DNA of 64,000 nucleotides from assembly GCF_005116645.1 (NCBI RefSeq), contig NZ_SWCM01000016.1:1-64000 (forward strand). The letters run 5' to 3'. This document shows, piece after piece, positions 25,343 through 35,437 of this stretch. Every line of letters begins with the position of its first letter. Within the stretch, counting starts at the first letter, position 1. Made by a program: the position numbers and the translations under genes. The notes below the pieces were generated by a model. It searched no databases and was not told the origin of the DNA. It saw only the letters and a list, made by a program, of their open reading frames with translations. Source of the DNA: Desulfopila sp. IMCC35006 (GTDB lineage Bacteria; Desulfobacterota; Desulfobulbia; Desulfobulbales; Desulfocapsaceae).

Positions 25343-25792
25343 TCACCGCAACTCACTAAATTCCCCTTCCCTATACGCCTTGATGAAATTGATAACCTCT
25401 GTCTTTATACCATCGCGCATGATTCTCGTTTGCTGAATCCTGTCAATACGGCTTTCCACAATTTTATCAGGGTCGGAATGCCCCCAGTGTAACCGCAGCA
25501 ATTGGCCAGGAAAATCAGGACATTTCTCATCCAACCGTTTTGAGCAGATCGTGATCACAATGTCATACCGTTTCCCCTTTTCGAACAAGTCGAAAACCGA
25601 GCAGGGGCTGTCGCAGTTTGACAGATCAAAACCATCCAGTTTCATTATTATCGTAACCAGCGGATTCAAAGGTCCGGGCTCAAAGCCGGCACATTCAACG
25701 GTAAAATAATCACTGCCAAGAGCCTTGAGGTATGCCTTGGCTATCATGTTTTTGCCGAAGTTGTAATCGGAAACTATGAGTACATCGAGCAT
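25343..25792 (-). CDS. ArsC/low-molecular-weight phosphatase-fold protein lacking the catalytic Cys
   Basis: A 149-residue protein resembling the thioredoxin-coupled arsenate reductase/LMW phosphatase family: 'FPGQLLRLHWGHSDPDK' closely matches ArsC text around the substrate loop, and 'DIVITICSK' matches the second conserved strand. The P-loop, normally CxxxxxR/S, reads 'VSDYNFGKNMIAKAYL', so the nucleophilic Cys and following Arg are absent. It is therefore unlikely to reduce arsenate or act as a phosphatase by the known mechanism. It could be a regulatory or binding relative. Confidence 0.65.
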   Translation of the reverse strand: MLDVLIVSDYNFGKNMIAKAYLKALGSDYFTVECAGFEPGPLNPLVTIIMKLDGFDLSNCDSPCSVFDLFEKGKRYDIVITICSKRLDEKCPDFPGQLLRLHWGHSDPDKIVESRIDRIQQTRIMRDGIKTEVINFIKAYREGEFSELR

Positions 25793-25910
25793 GGCTATCT
25801 CTTTTAGGTGAAATAAAAATGATACGTGTCTGGATAGAAAATAATTATTTAGAACACAGAAGCCATACCGGTGAGAGACGATATGTCCTCTTGTTTGCCT
25901 GCCCCGGCCA

Positions 25911-27260
25911 CTATTGAATAAACGGCTCTCGCATCGTCACAAATTCTTCAGCACTGCTGGGATGAACGCCGACTGTACGGTCAAATTGAGTCTTGGTTGC
26001 ACCGGCTTTCAAGGCGACGGCGAATCCCTGAATAATTTCCCCGGCATCCGTTCCCACCATATGCACCCCCACAACCCGGTCGGTACGGCCGTCGACTACC
26101 AGTTTCATCAATGTTCGTTCCTCAATCCGGCCAAGGGAATATTTCATCGGTCGGAAAACCGATTTATAAATGACCACGTCGTCATATCGCTCCCGTGCCT
26201 GAGCCTCGGTGAGACCAACAGTGGCAAGCGGAGGTTGACTGAAAATTGTCGTGGGAATATTGGTGTAATCCATAATACGATCCTCCCCGCCAAAATGATT
26301 GGCGGCAAAGATGCGGCCTTCATGAATGGCAACCGGAGTCAGATTGATTCGGTCGGTTACATCGCCTATGGCATAAATATTTTCAATTGAGGTCCGCATC
26401 CGTTCATCAACGGCAATGGCCCCCGCACTGTTTACCTTTACCCCGATATCATGCAAACCCAGGCCGTTGGAATTGGGTCTGCGTCCGGTGGCAAAGAGTA
26501 TCTGATCATAGGTTTTACTATCGCATTCCTTGCAGATAACACGCAGCCCTTCCGCCGTTTTCTCGATTTTATTGACGTGGGACGCGCACAAAATAATAAT
26601 CCCTTTTTTCACCTGCTCAGCGCGCAGATGTTCCGCGAGATCGGCATCGAATCCGCGCAGAAGACGAGCGCTGCGTACCACAAGGGTTACCTCAACGCCG
26701 AGCCCATGAAAAATCCCGGCAAACTCCTGGGCAATATAGCCGCCACCAATAATCGCTATTTTCCTGGGTAATTTTTCGAGTAAAAAGGCGTCATCGGAGA
26801 CAATAACATGTTCTCGTCCGGGAAATTCGGGGACAAACGGAGAACCGCCGGTGGCAATCATGAACCGGTCGGCAGTAATAGTCTGACTGCCGACCAGCAC
26901 GGTTTTGGCATCGAGAAAACGAGCCGCATCCTGATAAACATGGACATTGAATTTTTCAAGAAGACCATCGTAGATGCCGTTCAGACGCCGGAGCTCCGCC
27001 TGCACACCGTCGCGAAACTCCGCCCAGTTAAAAGTGGCTTTCTTGCTTGACCAGCCCAGACTTTCGGCATTGCAGATGTCTTCAGCAACGTGTGACGCAT
27101 ACACCAGAAGCTTTTTCGGCACACAGCCCCGGTTCACGCATGTCCCGCCCAGCCGGTCGACTTCTGCCAGACCAACTTTTGCGCCCAGCGCCGCCGAAGT
27201 CCTGGCACAGGCAACTCCGCCTGAGCCGCCGCCAATCACAAACAGGTCATAATGTGGCAT
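25911..27260 (-). CDS. gor: Glutathione-reductase-type flavoprotein disulfide reductase
   Basis: A 449-residue class I pyridine nucleotide-disulfide oxidoreductase. An FAD site (residues ~6-20, 'FVIGGGSGGVACAR') and redox-active pair C41/C46 ('GGTCVNRGCVPKK') are present, followed by an NAD(P) Rossmann motif ('IAIIGGGYIAQEFAGIF') and the C-terminal catalytic His in 'GVHPSSAEEF'. 'NRGCVPKK' and 'HPSSAEEFVTMREP' are typical of glutathione reductases; a related thiol substrate is possible in an anaerobe. The ATG at 27260 is preceded by GGAG. The next gene in the same direction (argF) lies 93 bp upstream. Confidence 0.85.
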   Translation of the reverse strand: MPHYDLFVIGGGSGGVACARTSAALGAKVGLAEVDRLGGTCVNRGCVPKKLLVYASHVAEDICNAESLGWSSKKATFNWAEFRDGVQAELRRLNGIYDGLLEKFNVHVYQDAARFLDAKTVLVGSQTITADRFMIATGGSPFVPEFPGREHVIVSDDAFLLEKLPRKIAIIGGGYIAQEFAGIFHGLGVEVTLVVRSARLLRGFDADLAEHLRAEQVKKGIIILCASHVNKIEKTAEGLRVICKECDSKTYDQILFATGRRPNSNGLGLHDIGVKVNSAGAIAVDERMRTSIENIYAIGDVTDRINLTPVAIHEGRIFAANHFGGEDRIMDYTNIPTTIFSQPPLATVGLTEAQARERYDDVVIYKSVFRPMKYSLGRIEERTLMKLVVDGRTDRVVGVHMVGTDAGEIIQGFAVALKAGATKTQFDRTVGVHPSSAEEFVTMREPFIQ

Positions 27261-27353
27261 ATCATTGCTCCGAATGTAGTTTTGCTGCACGCAGGCATCG
27301 CCAAGGTTATCGTTCGCCTGGTGGAAAAAATCTCCCTGAGATACGAATAATAA

Positions 27354-28412
<1,059 letters not shown>

Positions 28413-28437
28413 TCAACTGCAGTGTATTTGCGATTTC

Positions 28438-28474
28438 CATACAATTTTTTAGTTGTCATACAAAAAAGTTGACA
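28438..28474. promoter_or_regulatory. Tandem repeat in the promoter of the YheO-type regulator
   Basis: Two adjacent ~18-19-bp repeats of the pattern CATACAAWWWW(W)AGTTG (28438-28456 and 28457-28474). They overlap a possible promoter TTGTCA (28453-28458), 17 bp, TATAAA (28476-28481). They may be an operator for autoregulation. The -10 lies so close to the ATG (28488) that a leaderless transcript is possible. Confidence 0.5.
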
Positions 28475-28487
28475 CTATAAAGAAAAC

Positions 28488-29144
28488 ATGAAACGGCATA
28501 CTCTCGAACTCTTAACAAATCTGGCAAAGGGTATCACCAGCGTTTTCGGTGATCGATGCGAGGTTGCAATCCACGATTTCAGCAACATTAAAAGTTCGCT
28601 GGTCTATATTGAGGGTAATATCAGCAGACGCAGGATCGGCTCTCCCCTTCCCGATATGCTGTATCGGTTGTTGAAAGAGTTCGGCGACGACGCTCCCGAT
28701 AAATATGGCTACAAAAGCACCACGCGAGACGGGAAGATACTAAAATGTTCGACCAACATGGTCCGTGACGAGCAGGGCAAACTCGAGGGGTGCCTGTGCA
28801 TTAACTTCAACGTCACCGATTTCTCCTTTTTGGCCACGGCTTTTAACGATTTCACCTTTCTTGCCACTAAAAACACCAACGGTGCTGACAATAAAGCCAC
28901 CCAGGACGATCTGCCAAGCACCTTTGCCGAAACCATGGAATCAGCGATAGACTTCGTCGTTGCCGAACAGGGCAAAGCACCTGCCGTGCTGAAAAAAGCT
29001 GACAAGCTGGAGATAATGCAGAAATTGGATACTGACGGTGTCTTCATGATCAAGGGGTCGGTTGACTATATCGCCAGAGTCTTTGGCGCATCACGCTACA
29101 CCATATACAACTATCTCAAGCAGATCAGGAATGCATCAAGATGA
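28488..29144 (+). CDS. YheO-family PAS/HTH transcriptional regulator
   Basis: A 218-residue regulator. Residues ~10-120 form a YheO-type PAS domain ('ITSVFGDRCEVAIHDF' and later 'LEGCLCINFNVTDF'). The C-terminal ~60 residues form an HTH of the same family ('IMQKLDTDGVFMIKGSVDYIARVFGAS'-type segment, then 'RYTIYNYL'). The family is commonly found next to purine/ureide cluster genes. It is the first gene before YgeY and is likely the switch for this cluster in response to a small-molecule ligand; that is inferred from position. Confidence 0.82.
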   Translation: MKRHTLELLTNLAKGITSVFGDRCEVAIHDFSNIKSSLVYIEGNISRRRIGSPLPDMLYRLLKEFGDDAPDKYGYKSTTRDGKILKCSTNMVRDEQGKLEGCLCINFNVTDFSFLATAFNDFTFLATKNTNGADNKATQDDLPSTFAETMESAIDFVVAEQGKAPAVLKKADKLEIMQKLDTDGVFMIKGSVDYIARVFGASRYTIYNYLKQIRNASR

Positions 29145-29268
29145 TGGAAAATTATACCCGAAGGACACTTCCTGCGGGCAGACGATGAAGTAGATAAAGA
29201 TTGCTATGCCCTTTAGGTGGTTTTTACAACGCCATCAATACTAGATAATGAACGGGAGAAAATATCCA

Positions 29269-30480
29269 ATGTCTCAATTAGATTTTGCGAAAATAAAGCA
29301 ACTGGCGGAACAATATAAACCGGCAATGACGGCCTTTCTGCGGGATATGGTCGCCATCCCCAGCGAGAGCTGCGATGAGAAGGGTGTTGTCGCCAGAATT
29401 CAGCAGGAAATGGAAAAAGTCGGCTTCGACAGGACAGAGATCGACCCCATGGGCAATATCCACGGGACAATCGGCCACGGCAAACACATCATCGCTCTCG
29501 ATGCCCATGTCGACACCGTCGGGGTCGGCAATAAAGACAACTGGGAATTTGACCCCTACCAGGGATACGAGAACGACGAGGAGATAGGCGGCCGCGGCAC
29601 CAGCGACCAGGAAGGCGGCATGGCAGCCATGGTCTACGCCGGAAAGATCATCAAGGACCTCGACCTTACCGGCGATTATACCCTGGTGGTTGTCGGATCG
29701 GTTCAGGAAGAGGACTGCGACGGCCTGTGCTGGCAGTACATTATCAAGGAAATGGGCCTGAAACCTGAATTTGTCGTCTCCACCGAACCGACCGACGGCG
29801 GCATCTACCGCGGTCAGCGCGGACGCATGGAAATACGAGTCGATGTTGCCGGGGTCAGCTCCCACGGTTCCGCGCCGGAACGCGGTGTCAATGCCATCTT
29901 CAAGATGGGCAGAATCTTAGGCGAACTGGAAGAACTGCATCAGCGGTTGATCACCGATGATTTCCTGGGCAAAGGGTCGCTCACCGTGTCGGAAATTTTT
30001 TTCACCTCCCCTTCGCGCTGTGCCGTGGCCGACGGCTGCTCCATTTCCGTCGACCGAAGGCTCACCGTTGGCGAGGATGGTCCCTATGCCCTGCAGCAGA
30101 TCCGCGATCTTCCGGCGGTAAAGGCGGCGGGAGCCAAGGTCTCCATGTACAGCTATGACCGGCCTTCCTACACCGGCCTGGTCTATCCCACGGAATGTTA
30201 TTTCCCGTCATGGGTCCTGCCGGAAGACCATCCAGTGACCAAGGCGACCGTCGCCACCTACAAAGGGCTTTTCAACCAGGAGCCGCGCGTTGATAAATGG
30301 ACTTTTTCGACCAATGGCGTCTCCATCATGGGCTTGCTCGGCATTCCCTGTATCGGTTTTGGCCCGGGAAAAGAAGCCCAGGCTCACGCCCCCAACGAAA
30401 AGACCTGGAAAGCGGACCTGGTTCGCTGCGCTGCTTTCTATGCCGCACTGCCGCTCATCTACCTCGGCAACAGGGAGTAA
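29269..30480 (+). CDS. ygeY: YgeY-family M20 metallohydrolase
   Basis: A 403-residue M20 peptidase-fold enzyme of the YgeY group, found in anaerobic purine and selenium-linked clusters. Metal-site residues are visible: H and D in '[10 protein letters not shown]', paired acids in 'QEEDCDG', 'STEPTD' and a C-terminal His in 'EAQAHAPNE'. The ATG at 29269 is chosen because GGGAGA precedes it; the frame continues upstream to 29248 without its own RBS. It is expected to cleave a C-N bond of a carbamoyl or ureido intermediate; the exact substrate is not set by the sequence. Confidence 0.86.
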   Translation: MSQLDFAKIKQLAEQYKPAMTAFLRDMVAIPSESCDEKGVVARIQQEMEKVGFDRTEIDPMGNIHGTIGHGKHIIALDAHVDTVGVGNKDNWEFDPYQGYENDEEIGGRGTSDQEGGMAAMVYAGKIIKDLDLTGDYTLVVVGSVQEEDCDGLCWQYIIKEMGLKPEFVVSTEPTDGGIYRGQRGRMEIRVDVAGVSSHGSAPERGVNAIFKMGRILGELEELHQRLITDDFLGKGSLTVSEIFFTSPSRCAVADGCSISVDRRLTVGEDGPYALQQIRDLPAVKAAGAKVSMYSYDRPSYTGLVYPTECYFPSWVLPEDHPVTKATVATYKGLFNQEPRVDKWTFSTNGVSIMGLLGIPCIGFGPGKEAQAHAPNEKTWKADLVRCAAFYAALPLIYLGNRE

Positions 30481-30486
30481 TCGTTA

Positions 30487-31437
30487 ATGAAAGCAGGACT
30501 TGCTTTTGTGGCGATCGGCGGCAACTCTTTGATCAAGAGCAAAGATTTGCAGAAGGTGGAGGATCAGCATGCTGCGATCCGGGAAACTGTGGCCCATGTG
30601 GTCGATCTGATCGACCAGGGCTACCAGATCATTATTTCCCACGGCAACGGGCCCCAGGTGGGCTTCATCATGCGCCGGTCGGAAGTTGCCCGCCGGGCCG
30701 TCGGCCTGCATCTGGTGCCGCTGGTCAACGCCGTGGCCGATACCCAGGGTTCCATCGGCTACCAGATCCAGCAGTCGATGAACAACGAGCTGGCGGCGAG
30801 AAACCTTGCCGGTCAGTGTGTCACGCTGGTCACCCAGGTAGTGGTTGACGAAGACGATCCGGCCTTTCTGAAACCGGCCAAGCCGGTGGGAGAATTTTTC
30901 GACACCACCCAACTGGAGGATATCCGCCGGGAGTACCCCGAATGGAGCTTGCTGGAAGATGCAGGCCGGGGATACCGGCGGGTTGTCCCGTCGCCTGAAC
31001 CACATGAAATTGTCGAAAAACCGGTTATCGAATCGCTGCTGCGCGAAGGCTACCACGTCGTTGCTGCCGGCGGCGGCGGTATTCCGGTGGTTCGCCGAGG
31101 AAATGAATTTATTGGCGTTGATGCGGTTATCGACAAAGATCACGTCTCAAGCCTTCTGGCCTCACAGCTGGGCGCTGATCTGCTGATTATCTCCACCGCT
31201 GTCGAACAGGTTGCTCTCAATTTCGGCAAACCGGATCAGCAGCTTATCGGCACCATGTCAGTCGGCCAGGCACAGAGCTATATAAAGCAGAACCATTTTG
31301 CCCCGGGATCCATGCTGCCCAAGATAGAAGCTGCAATTAAATTTATTAATTCCGGTGGCAAAGAAGTCATTATCACCGCCCCCCAGTTTATAAAAGAGGC
31401 GGTGTTGAGCGGCAAAGGGACCCATATCATCCCATAA
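30487..31437 (+). CDS. arcC: Carbamate kinase
   Basis: A 316-residue amino-acid-kinase-fold enzyme that transfers phosphate from carbamoyl phosphate to ADP, giving ATP, CO2 and ammonia. Typical text: 'AIGGNSLIKS', 'ISHGNGPQVGFIM', 'VVAAGGGGIPV' and 'GVDAVIDKDHVSSLLA'. It lies 6 bp after ygeY with GGGAG upstream. In this cluster (E. coli YqeA counterpart) it would be the energy-yielding step of purine or ureide breakdown. Confidence 0.93.
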   Translation: MKAGLAFVAIGGNSLIKSKDLQKVEDQHAAIRETVAHVVDLIDQGYQIIISHGNGPQVGFIMRRSEVARRAVGLHLVPLVNAVADTQGSIGYQIQQSMNNELAARNLAGQCVTLVTQVVVDEDDPAFLKPAKPVGEFFDTTQLEDIRREYPEWSLLEDAGRGYRRVVPSPEPHEIVEKPVIESLLREGYHVVAAGGGGIPVVRRGNEFIGVDAVIDKDHVSSLLASQLGADLLIISTAVEQVALNFGKPDQQLIGTMSVGQAQSYIKQNHFAPGSMLPKIEAAIKFINSGGKEVIITAPQFIKEAVLSGKGTHIIP

Positions 31438-31520
31438 CCAGGCTCTGCCCCTGCGGCCAGTCGACCGTGTACGAAACAGAAACAATCGGTTCCACTTAAC
31501 AGCAAATTGGAGAAAATATA

Positions 31521-32717
31521 ATGGATAACGCAAAGATACAAGGCCTTATACAGCAACTGGCGCAACGCAACTACCAGGACATGTTCGCCAACGACTTCCT
31601 GCTCACCTGGGAAAAAAGCGATCAACATATCCAGGCCACGTTTCTGGTCGCGGATATTCTGCGCGGGCTGCGGCAGAGAAATATCTCCACCCGTCTTTTT
31701 GACTCGGGTCTCGGCATCTCCCTGTTTCGCGATCAATCCACCCGGACCAGATTCAGCTTCGCCAGCGCCTGCAACCAGCTGGGCCTGACCTTGCAGGACC
31801 TCGATGAAGGCAAATCCCAGGTGGCCCATGGCGAAACGGTGCGCGAGACCGCCAACATGGTATCTTTTATGGCCGATGTCATCGGTATTCGCGACGATAT
31901 GTATATCGGCAAGGGAAACGCCTATATGCGCGAGGTTGCCAAGGCCGTGCAGCAAGGGTACCTGGAAGGTGTCCTGGAGCAGCGCCCCACCCTTGTCAAC
32001 CTGCAGTGCGACATCGACCACCCAACGCAGACTATGGCGGATATGCTGCATCTGATCAACCATTTCGGCGGCGTGGAAAATCTCAAAGGCAAAAAGCTGG
32101 CCATGACCTGGGCCTACAGCCCCTCCTACGGCAAGCCGTTGTCGGTCCCCCAGGGCGTTATCGGGCTGATGACCCGTTTTGGCATGGACGTGTCGCTGGC
32201 GCACCCGCAAGGGTATGAGATAATGCCGGAAGTAGAAGCAATTGCCATGAAAAATGCGGCGGCAGCCGGTGGCAAGTTTACCAAATCCAATTCCATGGCA
32301 GAGGCATTTGCGGATGCCGACATCGTTTACCCCAAGAGCTGGGCCCCATTTTCCGCCATGGAAAGCCGCACGCAACTCTACGGCGACGGCGATTTTGACG
32401 GCATCAAGGCCCTTGAAAAAGAACTCCTGGCCCAGAATGCCCAGCATAAAGACTGGGAATGCACCGAGTCGATGATGGCAAGCACCCATGGCGGTGAAGC
32501 CCTCTATCTGCACTGCCTGCCGGCAGACATCAGCGGGGTGAGCTGCAAGGAGGGTGAGGTTGCCGCAAGCGTGTTCGACCGCTACCGTAAGCCCTTGTAT
32601 ATGCAGGCGAGCTACAAGCCTTATATCATCGCCGCCATGATCATGCTGGCCAAGGCAAAACATCCCGCTGACAGCCTTGCCGCTATGTTGCAAGAGGGAA
32701 CGGCCCGGATTCGATAA
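31521..32717 (+). CDS. ygeW: YgeW-family knotted carbamoyltransferase
   Basis: A 398-residue member of the aspartate/ornithine carbamoyltransferase superfamily, YgeW type. The carbamoyl-phosphate loop 'DQSTRTRFSFA', 'DIDHPTQTMADM' and 'HCLPADISG' are conserved. The protein is longer than ArgF (305) or PyrB (312), as for YgeW. The family's role in ureide breakdown is thought to be phosphorolysis of a carbamoylated amino acid, giving carbamoyl phosphate for carbamate kinase, which is the preceding gene. GGAGAAAATATA precedes the ATG. Confidence 0.9.
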   Translation: MDNAKIQGLIQQLAQRNYQDMFANDFLLTWEKSDQHIQATFLVADILRGLRQRNISTRLFDSGLGISLFRDQSTRTRFSFASACNQLGLTLQDLDEGKSQVAHGETVRETANMVSFMADVIGIRDDMYIGKGNAYMREVAKAVQQGYLEGVLEQRPTLVNLQCDIDHPTQTMADMLHLINHFGGVENLKGKKLAMTWAYSPSYGKPLSVPQGVIGLMTRFGMDVSLAHPQGYEIMPEVEAIAMKNAAAAGGKFTKSNSMAEAFADADIVYPKSWAPFSAMESRTQLYGDGDFDGIKALEKELLAQNAQHKDWECTESMMASTHGGEALYLHCLPADISGVSCKEGEVAASVFDRYRKPLYMQASYKPYIIAAMIMLAKAKHPADSLAAMLQEGTARIR

Positions 32718-32801
32718 AGCCGGCGAAACAGCATTGCCGCGCCGGCGGTGGCCAGGAACAGGTTTTACCGCGCCACCCCCGTTTATAAGGAGGAGGATAC
32801 C

Positions 32802-35363
32802 ATGATTACTTTCACGCTCAATGGCCGGGAAGCATCCTTTTCAGGCGATGAAAAGCTGTCCCTTTTGCATTACCTGCGCGAAGACCAGGGCCTGACCTCG
32901 GTCAAGGACGGCTGTTCCGGCCAGGCAGCCTGTGGTGCCTGCATGGTCGAGCTTGACGGCAGACCGACTCTGGCGTGTGTCACCCCAATGCTTAAGGTGA
33001 CGGGAAAGTCGGTTATCACCATCGAAGGTTTCCCGGAAAATGTCCGGCGGACACTCGCCCGCGCCTTTGTCGCCAAAGGTGCGGTGCAGTGTGGCTTTTG
33101 CACCCCGGGCATTCTGGCAAGGACCAAGATGCTGCTGGAGAACAACCCCGATCCTAGCCGCGCCGAAGTCATCAAGGCCCTGCAGGCCAACCTCTGCCGG
33201 TGCACCGGCTATGTGAAAATTATCGACGGTATCCTGCTTGCGGCCAAGGCCCTGCGCGACCACCTGCAGATTGACTGGGAAACGCGAACCGGTATCGGCT
33301 ATTCCTACCCCAAGGTGGAAGCATACGAAAAGGCTCTCGGCATCGGCCCGTATGTCGCCGATATGCAGCTGGACGGGATGTGCCACGGCGCCTTGAAGTT
33401 CAGCGAACATCCCCGCGCCGTGGTCCGGCGCATCGATGTGTCGGCGGCGGCAAAAATGGCCGGGGTGATTCGGGTCTTTACCGGCGCCGACATCCCCGGA
33501 AAACGCCACCAGGGCCTTGTCGTCAAAGACTGGCCGATGATGGTGCTCGAAGGTGAAACGACCAGGTGCATTGCCGACGTTTTCGCCTGTGTGGTGGCGG
33601 AAACCGAACAGATTGCCCGCCTCGCCGTCGAATTAATCCAGGTGGACTATGAAGTTCTCGAGCCGCTCACCGAAATTACCAGGGCAAAAGACTCGCCGAT
33701 ACTGATCCATGAGCACGGCAATCTGCTCAAAGAAACCGTCATCCGCCGCGGCGAAGCGGTGGAAGATGTCTTTGCCCGCTCGGCCCATGTTGTCGAGGGC
33801 GAGTACGAGACCCCCTTTGTCGAACACGCCTTTCTGGAACCGGAAGCCGCTCTGGCCAAACCGGACGGGCAAGGCGGATTGATCGTGTATTCCCAGAGCC
33901 AGGCAATTTTCAAGGATCGTGACCAGATCAGCTCAGCCCTCAATCTGGCTGCGGAGCAGGTCGATGTGGTCCTCGTCTCGGCGGGCGGGGCTTTCGGCGG
34001 CAAGGAAGACCTCACGGTCCAGCACCATGCTTCGCTTGCGGCCATGGTGCTTCAGCGTCCGGTAAAGGTGCGCTTGAGCCGTCCGGAATCGATGCGCATG
34101 CACCCCAAGCGACACAAGATGTTACTTCACTACACGCTGGGTTGTGATGAAAAAGGCATGCTCACCGCCCTTCGCGCGAGGATACTGGGCGACACCGGCG
34201 GCTATGCCTCCATGGGTGGCGCCGTTGTGGCCCGCACCGGGACCCACGCCGCTGCCGCCTACCATCTCCCCAATGTGGACGTCATAGCCAGTGCCTACTA
34301 CACCAATAATCCTCCCGCCGGCGCCTTTCGCGGCTTTGGCGTGAACCAGTCCAATTTTGCCATGGAGTGCATGGTCGATGAACTGTGCAGCAAGGGAGGC
34401 TTTGACCGGTGGCAGTTTCGCTACGACAACGCCCTTGATGTCGGCCGGATGACGACCACCGGCCATATCTTGAAAAGTGCTGTTGGCCTGCGTCAGTGCC
34501 TTACGGAAGTAAAGGATGCCTTCAACAGTGCCGAATATGCAGGGATTGCCTGTGCCATCAAGAATTGCGGCATCGGCAACGGCATCGAAGAGATCAGCGA
34601 AACCCGGCTCAAAATTGTTGCTCCCGACCGGATCGAACTGTATCACGGCTGGAGTGAAATGGGCCAGGGCATCAATACCGTCGCCCGCCAGGTACTGGCC
34701 GAAGTCTGCGGGCTGGACGAGTCAATCGCCATCGAGGTCAAATCCTCCACCGGCGGCGGCGCGAGAGGCGGGGCCACCACCGCCAGCCGGGGCACCGCCC
34801 TGCTTGGCAATTCCACCATTATTGTGGCTGAAAAGCTCAAAGCCGATCTGCACAGCCAGCCGCTTGATGATCTGGTCGGGAAAGAATATTTTGGCCACCA
34901 TTTTGTTGACTGGACCACCAGCCATGACGTGGAAGGAGAAATCATCAGTCACTTCTCCTACAGCTATGCCGTGCATATGGCAATTCTCGATGAAACCGGT
35001 ACACTGCAGAGTATCCATGCGGCCCACGATGTCGGCCGGATTATCAACCCGAATCTTTTTGAAGGACAGGTCGAAGGCGGCGTCGTCATGGGCATGGGCT
35101 ATGCCCTGACTGAGAACTATCCGCTCAAAGACGGCAAGCTTACCTCGGACCGGATGGCCAGACTTGGCCTCCCGAAGGCAAAAGACGTGCCGGAGATCAA
35201 GGTGATCGGGGTCGAATATCCCGATGATTCCGGGCCGTTTGGTGCCAAAGGGGTAGGTGAAATCGGCTCCATCCCGACGGCTGCGGCCATTGCCAACAGT
35301 TATTACCGGTTTGACGGCATCCGTCGATACCGGTTGCCGCTCGCGCCGCCGGAAAAGAAATAA
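32802..35363 (+). CDS. Molybdenum hydroxylase, selenium-dependent xanthine dehydrogenase type
   Basis: An 853-residue molybdoflavoprotein-family hydroxylase made of an iron-sulfur part fused to a Mo part, with no FAD domain. Residues ~1-160 hold two [2Fe-2S] sites: 'CSGQAACGACMVEL' and 'CGFCTPG' with 'CRCTGY'. The Mo domain (~170-850) has 'GGAFGGKED', 'FRGFGVNQSN' and the catalytic Glu in 'GAKGVGEIG'. The ATG at 32802 has a strong GGAGGAGG site. This fused layout matches the Se-dependent xanthine dehydrogenase (XdhD-like) group; labile selenium is inferred from the family, not seen here. No FAD (XdhB) subunit gene is nearby, so an external electron acceptor such as YgfK is likely. Confidence 0.87.
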   Translation: MITFTLNGREASFSGDEKLSLLHYLREDQGLTSVKDGCSGQAACGACMVELDGRPTLACVTPMLKVTGKSVITIEGFPENVRRTLARAFVAKGAVQCGFCTPGILARTKMLLENNPDPSRAEVIKALQANLCRCTGYVKIIDGILLAAKALRDHLQIDWETRTGIGYSYPKVEAYEKALGIGPYVADMQLDGMCHGALKFSEHPRAVVRRIDVSAAAKMAGVIRVFTGADIPGKRHQGLVVKDWPMMVLEGETTRCIADVFACVVAETEQIARLAVELIQVDYEVLEPLTEITRAKDSPILIHEHGNLLKETVIRRGEAVEDVFARSAHVVEGEYETPFVEHAFLEPEAALAKPDGQGGLIVYSQSQAIFKDRDQISSALNLAAEQVDVVLVSAGGAFGGKEDLTVQHHASLAAMVLQRPVKVRLSRPESMRMHPKRHKMLLHYTLGCDEKGMLTALRARILGDTGGYASMGGAVVARTGTHAAAAYHLPNVDVIASAYYTNNPPAGAFRGFGVNQSNFAMECMVDELCSKGGFDRWQFRYDNALDVGRMTTTGHILKSAVGLRQCLTEVKDAFNSAEYAGIACAIKNCGIGNGIEEISETRLKIVAPDRIELYHGWSEMGQGINTVARQVLAEVCGLDESIAIEVKSSTGGGARGGATTASRGTALLGNSTIIVAEKLKADLHSQPLDDLVGKEYFGHHFVDWTTSHDVEGEIISHFSYSYAVHMAILDETGTLQSIHAAHDVGRIINPNLFEGQVEGGVVMGMGYALTENYPLKDGKLTSDRMARLGLPKAKDVPEIKVIGVEYPDDSGPFGAKGVGEIGSIPTAAAIANSYYRFDGIRRYRLPLAPPEKK

Positions 35364-35437
35364 CGGCTAGCTTCTCCCTGGATCCCTTGTGCCACACGGG
35401 ATCCCGCAGGTAAATCAAAATCAAGCGGGGTGCAACC

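Noticed and set aside
29218-29233. Sigma-54 promoter before ygeY
   Set aside because: GG and GC are at the right spacing, but the -12 part (ACGCC) and the rest of the -24 part fit the consensus poorly, and the nearby regulator is YheO type, not NtrC type.
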